A DNA stretch of 64,000 nt from Seriola aureovittata (taxonomy: Eukaryota; Chordata; Actinopteri; Carangiformes; Carangidae). Every line of letters starts with the position of its first letter. Position 1 is the first letter of the stretch. The DNA is taken from the NCBI RefSeq assembly GCF_021018895.1, contig NC_079373.1:22900376-22964375 (forward strand), written 5' to 3'. This document shows, one piece after another, positions 1 to 27,200 of this stretch. The position numbers and the translations under genes are program-made. The notes beneath the pieces were generated by a model. It saw nothing but the letters and a program-made list of their open reading frames with translations, searched no databases and was not told the origin of the DNA.

Positions 1-3000
1 TATTAGTATTGGTTAGTATATGAGTAAGAACAGATGTTTTAGAGAACACAGCTGTATTTGTATCTATCCTTTTTTATTTTAGTGTTCCTTACCAACAACA
101 AAAAACAAATATTACAAATGCTAATTGTTTAAACAGAAATAAAACACAGTCCAAACACAGTCCAAAAAAAAAAAAAAAAAAGCTGCAAATCAGAAATGAT
201 CAATTAAACAAAAAGTATGAATGTGACTAAACAATTGGTACCTTTGTACTTGACTCCATTGAGGCATCTTCTTCAAGTGTAGGCCCATATGAACAGAGGA
301 GACAGAGCAGGATCCCCGGAGTCTAGACACTGGTGGTGGTGCAAGTGTCCCTGGAAATCATGGAGGTTACAGTGGAGTTGGGTTGCGTAACAGTAGGTCT
401 GAAAGACACGCAGGCAGAAGTGCAATGAAATTTAAAGAACTGCAGCCAGTAAAACCTCGAAAGATGATTGGTCAGTTATGGTGATGTCAGGATTGTGACA
501 GCGTGGGAAAGTAAATAACCAACATAAAGATCCTCCTTATTGAACTTTGGACAAAGCTTCATAAATCACATTTTTAGATAAAAGTTTCTGCCAAATGAGT
601 AAATTTCCACTTCAATAGTAACAGCTGGCAGGGATTAAATGAGACAGCAGTTTCTCATACTGTATGTGCTGCTTTATACCTCTACATTTCACTGGGAAAT
701 ATGGCGTTTTCACTCCACATTTATCTGGTTTATCTAGCAGATTCAGATTGTACAAACAAAACGTGACCAACTTATTAAATATTATGCATTGCTACATATT
801 AAACTATTCAACAGTATTTACAGTAGTTCAAATAATCTCTGAATACAGGCTTTTTTACCTGTAATTGAGTATTTACATTACAGTATAACTACTTTTACTA
901 TGCACTCGTAAAATCAGCATTTGAAAGCAGTTACTTGCGATAAGATGTGTGACAGATGAGGCAGGCCTGCAGACTGTGAAGAAGCCGATCTAATCGGAGT
1001 GGAGTGACTCAGCACCACATCCTGGATATCCTGCATCCCAGCTGGTGCAGCGTTACACACATCACTGCTCTGTCATCGCATCATGATTGGAGACACTCCT
1101 GAGAGTTTGTAGAGCAATACTGTGACCAGATGTATCAGTTGACACAAGCAGCAGGGTCCTGGGCTTCGACCTTCAACCGTGTTAATATGAAGTATGTTTT
1201 CCTTTTCTACCATTTAAAATCTAACAATATCTGAGCAGTGACAGAACTTAAGGGAACCAAAAGACATTAACGTCAGTAGCTGTGGTCCAGAAGGCCTCAT
1301 TAAGATACAGAACATGAACAAGAAACCTTCTGAGTATTAATTTTCAAACTGTTTCGGGAGGTTTTTCTGAAGGTTTGGCAGCAGATAAAAGAACGTTTGA
1401 TAGCTGGAAATGACCCGACTCAGGAATGGGGAATAAGGATTAAATATACATAACATCTGCTCATGATTTAAAAGACTTTTTGGGCCACAAATTCAAACAT
1501 CAAATAAGCTCACAAGGTTTCTAAGTCTCTTACATTCTCCAACAACTAATCAGTCTTTTTTTTGAGCATCAGGCATTAAAGTGAAGAGTGTTATTCACTG
1601 ACCTCCATTCAGCTGTGTGGTTAATAAAGAGGCTTGCAGTTGTGCAGCTGTGCCAACATCTCCTTCCGTGCTTCACTCGGTGGCAGACCTTCCAGCAGCT
1701 GGATGGCAACATCATATAAAAATACCACCAGGCTCCAGTGATTGGCTGAAGGAACAGATCAGGTGTAAACCACAGTCATGAATGAAAACACAGCGAGGAA
1801 AACGCAGATCTGTACTTGAAAGACAGAATCAACAATGACAGAAACAAATAGTTTTATTTTAAAAATATTTCACTGTTGATACATACAATACACTCATCAT
1901 ACTCATATATATTTGCATAAAGTATACTCTTAACATGATAATATTTAAAGATTTGATACATTATTGTCAGGTGGGGAGGGGGATATCAACAGGGGAAACA
2001 CTTTATTGTAGTGTGTAGCGTAAAAACATTGAAACAGAAAACCACTAGAACAGATACACAGGGGGACCTCACCAGCTGCTGCCTCAGGGGTGGGGGGGTG
2101 GGGGGGTGTTCTTGTTAACAGACCTGGTGCAACCCAACTGTACGCACTAACCGAGGGGGGCGACACAGATGTGTGGCACAGGAACTGCTGCAGCGAGACA
2201 GAATCTAGTTTTAAAGGGCTGCCGGATGCTCAGCCACAACTGGTCGATATCGAGTCGGATGTTAGAAGCTTTCTGCCCATGAGGAAAGAAAATATGTTTG
2301 ATTTCCATCACCCCAGTTTGTGCCTGACGTTTATTATTATTACATTCAAAGTCACATTTCCTGAAAGATAAATTCCTACGATTAATAAACCAAGAAAGTT
2401 GCTGAGCATTTGTCATTATTAGTTGGGACTGTGTTTTGTCATCCAAACAAAGACGGTGGCCACAGATTACATTATTGCTCAATTTATACATTGTAAGCCA
2501 AAATATAAAAATGTTATTAGCAGTTTTATTTGCCTGTTTTAAAACCCCTGAAAATGTGGTTTCTAAGTGTTTCTGTGTGACATTTAACAGTCATGACTAA
2601 TTAAATAACAGTCAAGATCGGAACATTTAACAGTCAATTATCAATGAATCTGGTTTAGGACTGTGTGGGTTGGTCAGATTTGATTGACAGACACCAAACA
2701 ACTGTCATCAGATTCTCATTCAAAAACTGAGAGAATTGTCTCTTTATGCGAGAATCCATCACTTAAAATAAGAAGCTGATTGAGAAATTGTTTTTTTTTA
2801 TAATACATAATACAAAAGGGTCCAGACCTTGCGCTTGTGGAGCAATACTCACGATTCTCTTCGACAGAGAGTAGCTAAGATTTGTCCAAAAAGTCACTAG
2901 ATTGGTTGCTAGGTGCTTTTATGAAAACATGAAAACTCCAGCACTCAACCGGCCGACCAATGGTGTGATTTTATCACTCAGTCAGAATCAAGTTTTTCAG

Positions 3001-5528
3001 GGTGTCTGTCGCAGTCCAGCCAAAAAACACAAAAAACAAAAAGGTGACTTCATCTCTGTGACACAAATGTAATGATAATACAAAAAAGGCACAAACTGTG
3101 GCTACAACTGCATTAATTTTAAATTTATAAATGCATACAAATATGCAAAAGTTGGCCACTTCATTGGAAAAAAGTATATTTAAAGAGTATGAATTTCCAG
3201 GATAATTTGGGAAACTTAATCATGTATTTCTTGTTTTCCCAAGTACATTTCAGCACTTGTAATGTAAATCTTAAATTTTATTCCTATTTCAATATTCATT
3301 TTTTTTTGGGATTCTCATTAGCTTTCAAAAAGTGGTTGTTAGTACCTTGAGATAATATATTTTGTAATTTGGCACAATACAAATAAAAGTGAATTGACCT
3401 GAATTGTCTTCATTTTGAATATATTCTGTATATATTTGAGACTATATAAACATTTCTAAGTTTAATATTTTTTATAATTTTTGCTATCATTTGAAATAAT
3501 CTGCCAAATGCTTTCTGAAAATTCAATGCACATGGGAAATGTGGCCCAAAAAATATATTCCTGGTCACTTTTCTTTCCATACAGGCAGGGGTGGGGGGGT
3601 GGGGGGGTGGGGGGGGACACCGACCAGTGAGGCTCCTCTCAACATGTCTACCTCTAAACAAACTCAACATGAGAGCCCAGTGAGCGGCACAGAGCTGGCA
3701 AGGTGGAGAGGTTGTGTCGAGAATATTCATCATAATCATCATCATCATCATCATCATCATGGAAGAAAAATGAAGAGTGAAATGAAGAATTCCACTCAGA
3801 CGCTCTTCGCCGTCCCTCCTGACCCTGTTCACTGTCACAGGACGTGATTAGAGAAATGTCAATTAGCTCTATCCTACTCTGCTGGGTTACTGCCGCCTCC
3901 ATCTCTCAGACATTTATCTGTTTCTATGTGATAATTCCCCCACGTTTTATACTATAGCCCCCTCTGCAAACAAGGTAGGTTGCATTGACAGTTACATACA
4001 GCCACAGTACATCTGTGTATCATTAAGTGCTAAACAGACCAAATTCAAGATTAACTGTGGGATTTTTTTTTTTTTTTTTTAAAAAACCCATATAATGTAA
4101 ATCCGTCACTGATGCAGTAGAATTAAACTCACGAGGTATTTAATTTGAACTTCTCCTCAGTCAAACAAGTTAGAGGGGCACTTTTACTATTCATTTATTT
4201 TATCTTTTTTCTGAGGCTAAATTCAAGCCCAGATACTGACGACACACAGTCGGCCAGTTCTTAAATCTTCGCATCACAAAGGCAAAGAAATGACATCTCT
4301 CCAGAGACGCTTCTCCTGATGGAGTTTAGTGACGGTCTAACTGTATGTATGTAAGTTCTTCATGTCGTGTAGCTGGAAGATGAGCAGGTGGAGACCCTGT
4401 GACACCCCCCCACCCCCCCAGACCACCAGGTTTTTATGATTCATGTCAGGGGGGAGTGATGCTAACTCGCCTGCCAGCATGTGTTTAGCTGTAGAGAGCA
4501 GTATGTGAGGAGCCGACCTCACTAAAATGGCAGTGAAAAAACACTTCCTCATGGAGGAGCACTTAAATTGTCTTGGTTTGCAGTTGAGTTGCTCTCTACT
4601 GAGACTGGAAAACGTGTGCAGAGGGAAATCAAGTGTTACAGCCATGAAAACACACCTACGCACCGAGCTGCTGCTGCTCCCACCAGATTCAACTTCACCT
4701 CATTATTCCCATTAAAGTCTGATTATTTGTTGCAACCGTCGTCACGGCATCGCTCCTGCTGTTCGCTGTTCTCCTGCCGAGCACCCGCTATCAACGTGGT
4801 GAAGAACACGCATTAGAGAACAGAGCAGGAGAGGTTTTCACAGGTCCACTCAGGTTTCTGATAACCTAAGGTTCTCGTAACGCCGCTGGTCTCAGGTCTG
4901 TGAGTCAGTGTCTTAACACATAGGTGGATCAGAGCAGCTGCCATCCCCTGCTGCCTCACAATTATCACAGATTTCTTTTTTTTTTTTTTTTGAGGCATTG
5001 TGTGAACTGTGAGCTCCATCATCGATACCCTGTTATCCTTTGGAAGGATGCTGGGGGCTGAAGCCTATCCCAGCATGCACTGGGTGAGAGATGGCCAGGA
5101 TCTCAGTTCAATACTACATGGTAATTGTATATGGTATATAGTGTTTACTAATCTTTACAGTATATTGTTTTTACTGTTTTATACTAACAAGAAATTTTTC
5201 TATGGTGGTTTTTAGTTCTTTTGTTTTGACTTTATTTATTGTTCCATTGTGGACACGCCACAGACTGAAACCTGCTTAGAGCGAGTTTGTAGTATTGAAG
5301 AGGGACACAGCTCATCACCTCTGTACGGTGGCCCTGAGAGCTCAACGCACTGCAACTGAACAGAACAAATGCAAAGACACAAACACAACGCAAGTGTTTC
5401 CAGGGGGACACTAAAAAGTGATGAACCTGGCTGGGACTTATTTTGAAGTTACATTACAGTAAAAGCATTGAATAACAAGCGTCCCAGCAGGTGCATCACT
5501 TTTTTCTCTTGGAGTTATTTTTTCCTGT
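1..5528. other. Downstream flank of bmal1, no gene recognised
   Basis: No splice-consistent coding exon or known protein is visible. The stretch holds AT-rich unique-looking DNA, three G-run tracts (2087, 3589, and 4405 on the minus strand), a (CAT)n run at about 3729-3760 and poly-T/A tracts. Open frames here (for example 2147-2491 minus) have no recognisable content. The tail of a convergent neighbour or a long bmal1 3' UTR could lie here unseen. Confidence 0.5.
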
Positions 5529-5556
5529 AGTGAGAGAGAGAGACAGGAAAGTCAGG

Positions 5557-5800
<244 letters not shown>

Positions 5801-7249
5801 CACCCCAACCCCCCACGCTCGTGTCTGCTGGAAACACTTCCGTTGTGTCGTAGGACTGAATCTGCAGCACGCTTGTTGAGTCGCAGGCCACCGTACCTCT
5901 GGGTTGTGTTACTTTAAATTAGTGGCCACAGCTGCACAGGATCATACCTGTTACATTTCCCCGCATACACAACCATTATAGAAGCAAATGGTTGTGAGTC
6001 ATAAACATTCTAATGTGACTCTTATAATTATCTGAAATTAAGCTGTTTGGCCAATTAAAAATTGGATAAGTGTTCGAAAGATTTTCCCGTGTGCAGGGAG
6101 TCGGTCGGCTCGGTCAGATGAGGACTCTGATTCAGACGCTGTGGTGGCCCAGAAACGTGCTAATTCAAGCTTATTACATTTAATCAAATGTTCAGTCCTA
6201 ATAACCTCCGGGTCTCCTCGGAGCGTCCTCGAGTCCCTTTCAGGTCAGATGGGGTCTATACGTTTGGACTTTTTTTTTTGGAAGATCCCTTCATCTATTT
6301 AGCGAGTCACATGAATCACTGGCTGCTACACGCAAAAGCTTTTTGAATATTGCTTTTGGACAGTTTTCAAATGCATCGTCTTACAGAACTACTGCGAGGA
6401 CTTTCAGGCAGATCAGTTTTGTTTAAAATGAATTAACTGTGTTTTAAAAATACTGAATCTGCTCTGTTCTTCTGGGAAAATGTATCAATCTTTAGCTTTA
6501 GAGCAGCTTGGAAAGAAAAGTTGTTAACGTTCATGTTAGTTAAGGAAATAGCAGCTAGGTGGCTTTTTCAAATAGGATTTTGTCATTATTCAAATGAACT
6601 AAAATACACGTGCTTGTGGGATCTCGGGAATAAAGGACTTCTAACTGTTGTGTTTTCATTTCCCATGTTGGAGATCAGCGGGCTAAAGCAGCCACGTTCA
6701 GGGGGAGGGAACCACGGCCGTGTTTGTACGGCACCAACGTCCTACGAGCAGACTGTTGAGAGGGCTGTCGTAGGAGGCAGAAATCAAAGCGTTCTCCACA
6801 TCAAACTTCAACCCAATGTCTGTGAAAGTGTCAGGAGTCCTGTATTGGCTCTGGGTTGGCTGATGACCGGGCGGCGACAGGAACCCAGAACCACTGTTAG
6901 ACAGAGATCAGTCCATCAGCAGACACGTTAGCACCGCAGATCTAAAAAAAACAAAACAAAAAAACTTGCGATTCCGTTTGCTGGACTGTTTTCAAAGAGT
7001 AATGGTCTGTCACCGTGGCAATGTTAGAGAAACCCCTCATCTACAGACAACTGACACTGCAATCATGATCATCCCAACGCATCAGCTGGAGCAGGATGTT
7101 TATATAATGATCCGTCTTCCTGCCCCCGATGAAACACAGGTCCACCTACAGGGAATGATGAGTCAAAAAGTAGGAGTGAGATCTGAAGAGTAGTGAGAGC
7201 CATCCAGACTGAACTGCACTAAACAACATGAAGAGAAAGTCTCCTCTTG

Positions 7250-7290
<41 letters not shown>

Positions 7291-7477
7291 GGACAGATTT
7301 AAATTAAAAATTCATTAAGATGAACATTGTTTGCAGTGTAGTTGTGTGTAGAAGGGCAGGAAACATGGCAGCCAGAATTCAGCCTGACTGAACTCTCTCC
7401 ATCAGTGGCTCTGGTGCTAAGAGGAAGTCTCTCTCTCTCGCTCTCGCTCTCTCGCTGCTTCTTCCCTTAGAGTGTCC
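5801..7477. other. Region 3' of bmal1, probably including its 3' UTR
   Basis: No coding exon is recognised. The first few hundred bases below the stop should be bmal1 3' UTR. No minus-strand AATAAA is seen close to the stop; an ATTAAA occurs at 6178-6183 (minus), but its use is unproven. (GT)n lies at 7249-7288, and the 136-codon frame at 6521-6931 looks spurious. Confidence 0.4.
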
Positions 7478-20403
<12,926 letters not shown>

Positions 20404-21022
20404 CAGGTCATCTGCAGAGAAAATACAAACAACTTTATTATTCAGAAATGGGTGGGGTACAGCTGTTTTATAAAAACTGACAACTGTATTTGTACATGAG
20501 CATTTAGGAGGAGAAATAAAATGCATAGTTCAATTTGGAGGCTCACAAACAAAGCACCTTTGTTGTAAAATTTCCACTGTACAGACTGTTTCCATGGATA
20601 TTAATTAAAATGCACATCACCAGAGGCAAAATGTAAATAACACAGAAAGGACAGTCACTCTAAACATAGTATGCTTAAGTGAGCAAGACTTAAAAAGCAC
20701 TGCAGTACAATCACAAAGGGCTGCTGGTTGTAATGGGTGTGTGTTTGAATATGCAAATAATCTTCTAATAACCGAGGCCTGTGCAGCATTAGTCATGTTA
20801 CTGACTGCAGGTTTCTGTGACAAGAAATCTCTGAAAGAGTTAAAGGTCAAAATCAAAGCAGTGTTGGCGGGAATATTAGCAGTTAAGCGAGTTTCAGGCG
20901 TGCACACGGGTGGGAGCACATTTTTAGACTTTAGACAGCTGATATGTGAACAGAAGGAAATAAAGGATAATATTAAAACATCTGCTGTTGGAAAGCAGGG
21001 AGCATCATGAAGTCACACTCAC

Positions 21023-21086
21023 CACAGATGTTCATCACTGCCTCTGTGTTAAAATCATCTCCTTCCATCCACTCTTGAGCCCTCAA
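21023..21086 (-). other. bmal1: bmal1 5' leader exon with possible in-frame upstream start
   Basis: This 64-nt segment lies between a good acceptor (ttcacag) and a strong donor (gtgagt), 611 bases upstream of coding exon 1. Joined to that exon it is open in the BMAL1 frame and holds an ATG at 21066-21068, which would add 18 residues, MEGDDFNTEAVMNICDDL, before the usual start. It may be plain 5' UTR. It was identified from splice signals and frame continuity only. Confidence 0.6.
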
Positions 21087-21628
21087 CTGTGAACACACAA
21101 AAACATCATGTTCTCACAATCAACTGTCGGTCCCAGTGTGAGAGGAGTCATTCTGAAACTGAGCAAAGACTGAAGAAAATTTCAAAACACTGAAAAAAAA
21201 CACTGATACACAGTTACAGTTGCCTGGACACATGCGGAAAACATCATGCCATCTAGGTCAGATGTGGAGGCAGAATAAACAGGAAGCCACTACTGTCTCC
21301 GTAACTGCATGCATAGAAATAGCGTATGTCACAGTTATAATTTCTCAAGCAGATATAGGTCAGACCATATCAGTTACATGAAAGACATAAGTCTAATGTA
21401 TTCATTTGTTTATTTAATGGGGACCACACAGATAAACATTGTTACAGTGTGCGTGTGTGTGTGTGTGTGTGTGTGATATCATTTCGAGAGGGTAAAGGAC
21501 AACCCGAATGAAGGCGAAGTGCAAACATTCAACATCAAACACAACTTATTGTTTGAAACATGTAATTAGCCTGACATTAGCCAATTAGCATGACCACTCG
21601 CTCTGACGTTAGACAGCCTAGGTAAACA

Positions 21629-21839
21629 CACTGTTGCTCATAAAGTTGGAATAAAATATTTTTTACCTCTTTCCATGAAATGATTGTGACAATGTGATTT
21701 ATTTCATTTCACCTGGGTAATTGGGACACATAATGTAATCATTGCACCTGGTCAAAAGTGATTAAAGATGCATTTAAATAGATATAAACATAGGACTGTG
21801 TCTGAAAACAAAATTATTCCAACTTTATAGGAAACAGTG
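21629..21839. mobile_element. Tc1/mariner-type MITE with long terminal inverted repeats
   Basis: The left end cactgttgctcataaagttg and the right end caactttataggaaacagtg are inverted copies with few mismatches, enclosing about 210 bases with no coding frame. The right flank is TA as expected for this class; the left flank is not a clean TA. Confidence 0.75.
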
Positions 21840-23870
21840 TATGTAATAGTTTGATCAAAGTGTTCGTGGGAACTGGGGAAGCTAAATTACCTGACTACCT
21901 ACTGCATGTTTGTGCATTTGAGCACAATATTTTCCTTTTCAGCCTGGAACTGCCTTTTCTGAAGCCGCCACTCTCACTTTGACAAGTTAATCTACAGTAA
22001 CAATCCAATCCAAGTTCTTCAATGTTCAAATCTTTGTTGTTGTTTAAGGCATCGTCTCACTTGTGTAGTTGAGACTAAGATCTAATTGTGGTTTTAAATC
22101 TGAGGGTTAACTCCATAACTGTGAGCCTTGTATTGAAATACGTGAAATGCGTGGCCTCCGATGATCATATAGTAGAATACACGTGCTAAAATCATAGCAT
22201 GCATAAATATTTGACAGGCGTACATGGTCTTCAGTCAAATGAATTTTAAAAAATATCAAACCTTCAGTCATATTTCATCATTACTATTTTACAGAGTAGC
22301 CACAGAAATTAAAACCTCCTCCTCAACACCCACGCACATGAATACAGTCATCATGACACTTCTACAAAAACTCAATTAAGACCCAACCCACACCTCCAGT
22401 TACTGTCCTCACTAAGTAATCAACAGACTTTAAAACCCACTGTCAGTTACCCAAATGTTAATCCACCAAGCAGGCTTCATCATCAAATAGAAATGCTTCA
22501 GATGACATCAGTAGACTCTTTAATTTCATCAATCTTTCACAACCAAAACAAACCAAAAATCATAATAAGTCCACCACTTTATCTTTATCCAAACTACTAG
22601 GTGGTTGTGAAGTGTTGTGTGTTCAGGTTCCCAAGCCTAGAAAAGTATTTTAACTAACTACTATTAACTAACTATAAATTAATCCGACCAACTTTTTAAC
22701 CACTTTCTGAAACACTACTCAAGAGTCTGTGATCTTACTTAATGATACTTGCCTTTAGCCACAGTGGCCGACATCAATCTAATGACTGAATCTCAACACG
22801 CTGTTGACATGACAAGCTTCAGAGCTAGCTGCCTTACTGCAGTCTGATGGATGAATCAACATAAAGCTCTCAACTTGCCAGTGTTGGTAAATACTAGCCA
22901 GCAGCAGGGATTAACTACAATGAAGTTTCATGGTTTGTCAGGCGGAGAGTGATGGATGTAAAATGGAGATGGAAACATACTTACAGAGCTCCCAGTGGGC
23001 ATTAGTTTAAAAGCTTGCAAACTCTCCAATTCATTTGCAGGACATTATGTGTTTTCAGGAAAGCTAAGCTATCATTATATGCCCTATAACTCAGTAAAGC
23101 AGGAAGGAAAAAGTACCAAAAATTTTAATCTCTTGTCTGTTTATGTATTCAACTCTGTGACAGTTCCCACACAAGCCAGACTAATGCATATAAATATGAG
23201 TGAGAACAGGCTGGAGAACATGAAGAACTGTTACCTGGATTGGAAACTGGAACAGGCCTCCTGGATGGACCTGGTATCGTCTGGATCAGTCTGGTCTGGA
23301 TTAGTCTGGTCTGGATCAGTTCAGATCTGGTCTACTTTTGATTCAGCTTCACCTAGTTTCATCCAGTTTGATGTGATCCGTTTACCCCAATATGATCTGA
23401 TCCCTCAGCAGCTGGTGCAAACCGTCAACTTCTAGAGAGAGATGAAGAGAAAAATGTCAGTCAAGTGCAAATCTAATCTTCTGAATCTCATCACATACAA
23501 CAAAATAGATCAGACTACAAACAAGACCACATGTAGAAACCACTCGGTGCAGATGACAAAACTCAAAAGCAAATTATGCAATATTAAAAACAAAAAAACT
23601 CCTTTTATGCTTCACTGCTGCCCTAAAATGTGTCATAACCAAATCTGTGTTAAATGGATCATTTCCTGAGGCTTCATGTACATATGAAAGCTAAAAGCAG
23701 ATTCTATCTATTCTAACTTGCAAGTTGCACAGTTATTGCTCATTGACTTAAACACTACAAACAAATAATTTCCTTATTAGTAGTAACTCAGTAGCACTGC
23801 CATTCATGAACATTATGACGGCAAAACAACCCTAGATTTTGGAAACGTGTGAATAAGGTTTAAATAGTAT

Positions 23871-24040
23871 AGGGGCGGCTATGGCTTAGGAGGTAGAGAG
23901 TCAACCACTAATCTCTGAGTTTTCAGTTTAATCCCGGCTCCTCCTTCTGTCCACATGAAGTGTCCTTGGGCAAGAACCCTGCTTCTGATGCACATGCCAG
24001 TGCCTTGCACGGCAGCAAGTGCTTTGTAAACCACAGAGGT
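23871..24040 (+). mobile_element. tRNA-derived SINE
   Basis: The block opens with ggctatggcttaggaggtag, an A-box-like sequence, followed by a degenerate B box (tttaatcccggc), then the body words gtgtccttgggcaag and tgctttgtaaa typical of a fish tRNA-SINE tail. It is followed by a poly-T/AT stretch. Confidence 0.7.
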
Positions 24041-24192
24041 AAAAAAAGCTGTTTTTTTTTTTAATATATATATATACACGAAAATAACTCGCGATGATGT
24101 CTTCTTCAGATTGACTTTTTGTGTATTTAACTTCATGAGATAGAGTGCATTGCAGGTTGACATGTCATGAAACCTGAGTGTGCATTAGACAC

Positions 24193-24196
<4 letters not shown>

Positions 24197-24234
<38 letters not shown>

Positions 24235-24259
24235 GGACTATATATATATAGTCCATTTA
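24197..24259. repeat. (AT)n plus a 30-bp perfect palindrome
   Basis: About 34 bases of AT are followed by taaatggac, a 12-base TA core, and gtccattta (24230-24259), a perfect palindrome able to form a cruciform. Confidence 0.9.
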
Positions 24260-27200
24260 CCAAATAACCTTATAACCTAAAGTGGTTCTAACTTAGACGA
24301 CTAAGCCCAAACCTTTATGCTTTCTAGTCGTCTTACTTTTGAAAACTGCTGAGAAGACTAGAAACCCATTAGAGGCTCCAACAGCACCTCAGGTACAGTG
24401 CTGCTGACAGCTCAGCTGGATCTGGGATCAGCGATGGAGAAGTTTGAGTAGGCATTACTTGATGATTTGAAAAGCTCCTGCCTGTTACATTTTCCGTTTG
24501 TGCAGGACACATTCAGTTTACAATAACAGTGGCACGGTGACTACTCAAAAGTTTTGAAACAATGGATCCTTGATTTCAGATGAGGAAGTCAAAAGCAGGC
24601 TTCTCATAGTAATCAGCAGTAAATGTAATAATACGTTATTATGAGAAGGAAAAATAGTGAATCAGATAGTTTGTTGTAACATAACCTTGCTTGGCTGCAT
24701 ATATACATAAGTTACTTTGTTTCATTCGAAATTTAAAATATGTTTTCACATCAAATGCTACAAGAGAAAATTGAGGTGAAAAATTACAATGTGCCTGATA
24801 AAACATAATCTCAGGTAATGTTGGCTGGAGTTGCTGGAGTGTAAACTTTGTAATTACAAATTACCTGATTTTTTTTTTTCCTGAGTGTTACTGTCTGTCC
24901 CCAGATGTATGAAAATATAGTAGTTGAAGTAAAAATAAAGTGCATGCACCAGTTTGTTAGTCAGACAAACAAGAGACCAGCTAATCAATACAAATACAAG
25001 TAAACAATCTCGCATTCTTAATCATTGACTGTAAAAGGAGAAAACAAATGATATCTCAATAGAAACCAGTCTGAAACTGTGACCAGTTCCCATTAGGGTT
25101 CAGAAGAAACACTTTGGCGGACCACTTGAATGTTTAATGTGCAGCGACAACAAAACGCAGAGCTCAAGAAGCAGTGTTGAAGTAGCAGGCAGCAGACTAC
25201 TAGGTCAGGACAGGCTCGGTGAGCTCTTTTACTGGGACAAAGCTCTAGGCTAGGAGGGAAAAACCACTATGTCATGATTGAACACTGAAAGGGACTGGTT
25301 GCTGGAGTGAAAACTGGGTCAGCCAGTCTCTATGGTCTCAAACCAGCCAGCCTCAATTTCCATCCACCACCTACTTCTACTTCATCAGTGAGTCAGCATG
25401 CCATTCAGCTTAGTTTCCTTGTTGTACACTCCTACACCTACTCAGATGGCCAGGAAGCAGGGATACATCCAAGCAGCAAATCAGCCAGCCAATCTACCAC
25501 ATCACAAACACTTCTACCTTGACGAGTGATGGAAACGCTGAAGATTTTACACACAAACACAGGATGGGTGTCAAATCACGGCAGAGGGACACTAGGGACT
25601 CATTCAGCCTACATCACTCAACCTTCAGTGGCACCCATGCTGATACTGTTACACACAGTTTTGTTGTCCCGTCTTATCATCACTGTGTATGGTGGTTGGA
25701 CCTCCAGGTTGTTCCTGAGAAACCTGTTACACTATTCATATCACCATCCCCTACAGAAAATATATATGCCCAATTGACTCATTCGAAATGAATTTGATAT
25801 AAGTGGAAAGGGAGTATCAGGAGCTGTGCTACAAATGAAGCTGGCAGAGAACACATAAAAGTAGTCATGCTAGTTGAATTGACTCGCCCTTTTGTGGTAG
25901 AGCCAGTTTCTAATGCCAAAGCTGACCACACTCTACTGAAGGCTGCCCACAACATTAGGGTGAAGCCACTTCATTATTAACATTACTGCTACTGAAAGTG
26001 ACAAGTGCATGATCAATACAAAACACTGAGTAGGACATAGTGAATATGTTTTTTTGTATTACATTGTATTACACTAAAAACCCTCTGATGAAACCTGCTC
26101 CTCAAGCCTTTATTGACTACTTTGCTGTTTCAGTTTAAAGGTGTAAAAATCAAAACCCAGATGTTCATTTTGTAATGACACAAAACAAATCAGAAAAATA
26201 CGCAAATATGTTAATTTGACATAATAAATAGTAATCAAACTTCTAAACTTTAAAAACATCATTCATCAACTCATCGTCTCAGCATGAAATTGGCCATTTT
26301 TGCTCTCATCACCCTCGTTTCCACCAGCACATGGACAAACCCAAAGTAAACGACCTGACCAGGCCCAAACAACTAGACTTCTGTTTGTCAGGTAACTAGA
26401 AACACATGACACCAAATTAATGCTAATGTTGTGGGTCCATTAAATTTGTGACCATCAAGTTCATGAGGTCTTATTTGCTTTACCAACACTATAAAGTTAA
26501 CTGAGCAGTTGTTTAGTGCAATCCCCATTGCATTTCAGTTCACACTATACAAAGTACATGGTCCAATGTCCCTAGCTGTCCTCAGTGCAGTCTACATTCA
26601 TTCAGACCTGAGTCTGTGTTTCCCATACAGTGATTTATTTGCAGCGGCCCGCCACAATATCAACAACATATTGATCTTCTTTTTTTTTTTTTACCATTTC
26701 AAATTGGTAAAATCTTATTTCAGTGTAGAGCTGTGTGCAGCGTATTAATTTGCTCAGCCCCTCCTTGCTCCTCTCTTTCTCTGTCTCACAAACACATCAA
26801 CAATGAACCTGTCTCTCACAGTCAGACCGGGCGTCCAGAACGCCAGGAGAAATCTCACCGTATCCATAAAGGTTTTACTATCCCTGTCTGTCTCTCTACT
26901 GACCTGTTTGAATCTTATTCTGTAGGAAACACTGCCTGAGTTCATGGCCAAGTGTGAATCCCTCAGACTGACATTTACAACAAACTGCAGCTACACAAGA
27001 TAAATTGAATGAGCCACGACAGAAGTCACACTTTACATTACAGCAACACCCACTCACATACACAGTTTATATTAGCTGATTTGCTTCACACTGCAAGAAT
27101 TACCAAAATGAATAGTGTTGGGTTCATTATGAAGTTAAATCGAAATGTGAAATGTAACTGCAGCTTCTGTTCTCTGTATGCTGAGCTGCGATACAATCAG

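Noticed and set aside
2147..2491. 114-codon minus-strand frame and overlapping plus-strand frame
   Set aside because: No recognisable motif, no codon-level pattern, and no splice-consistent exon structure.
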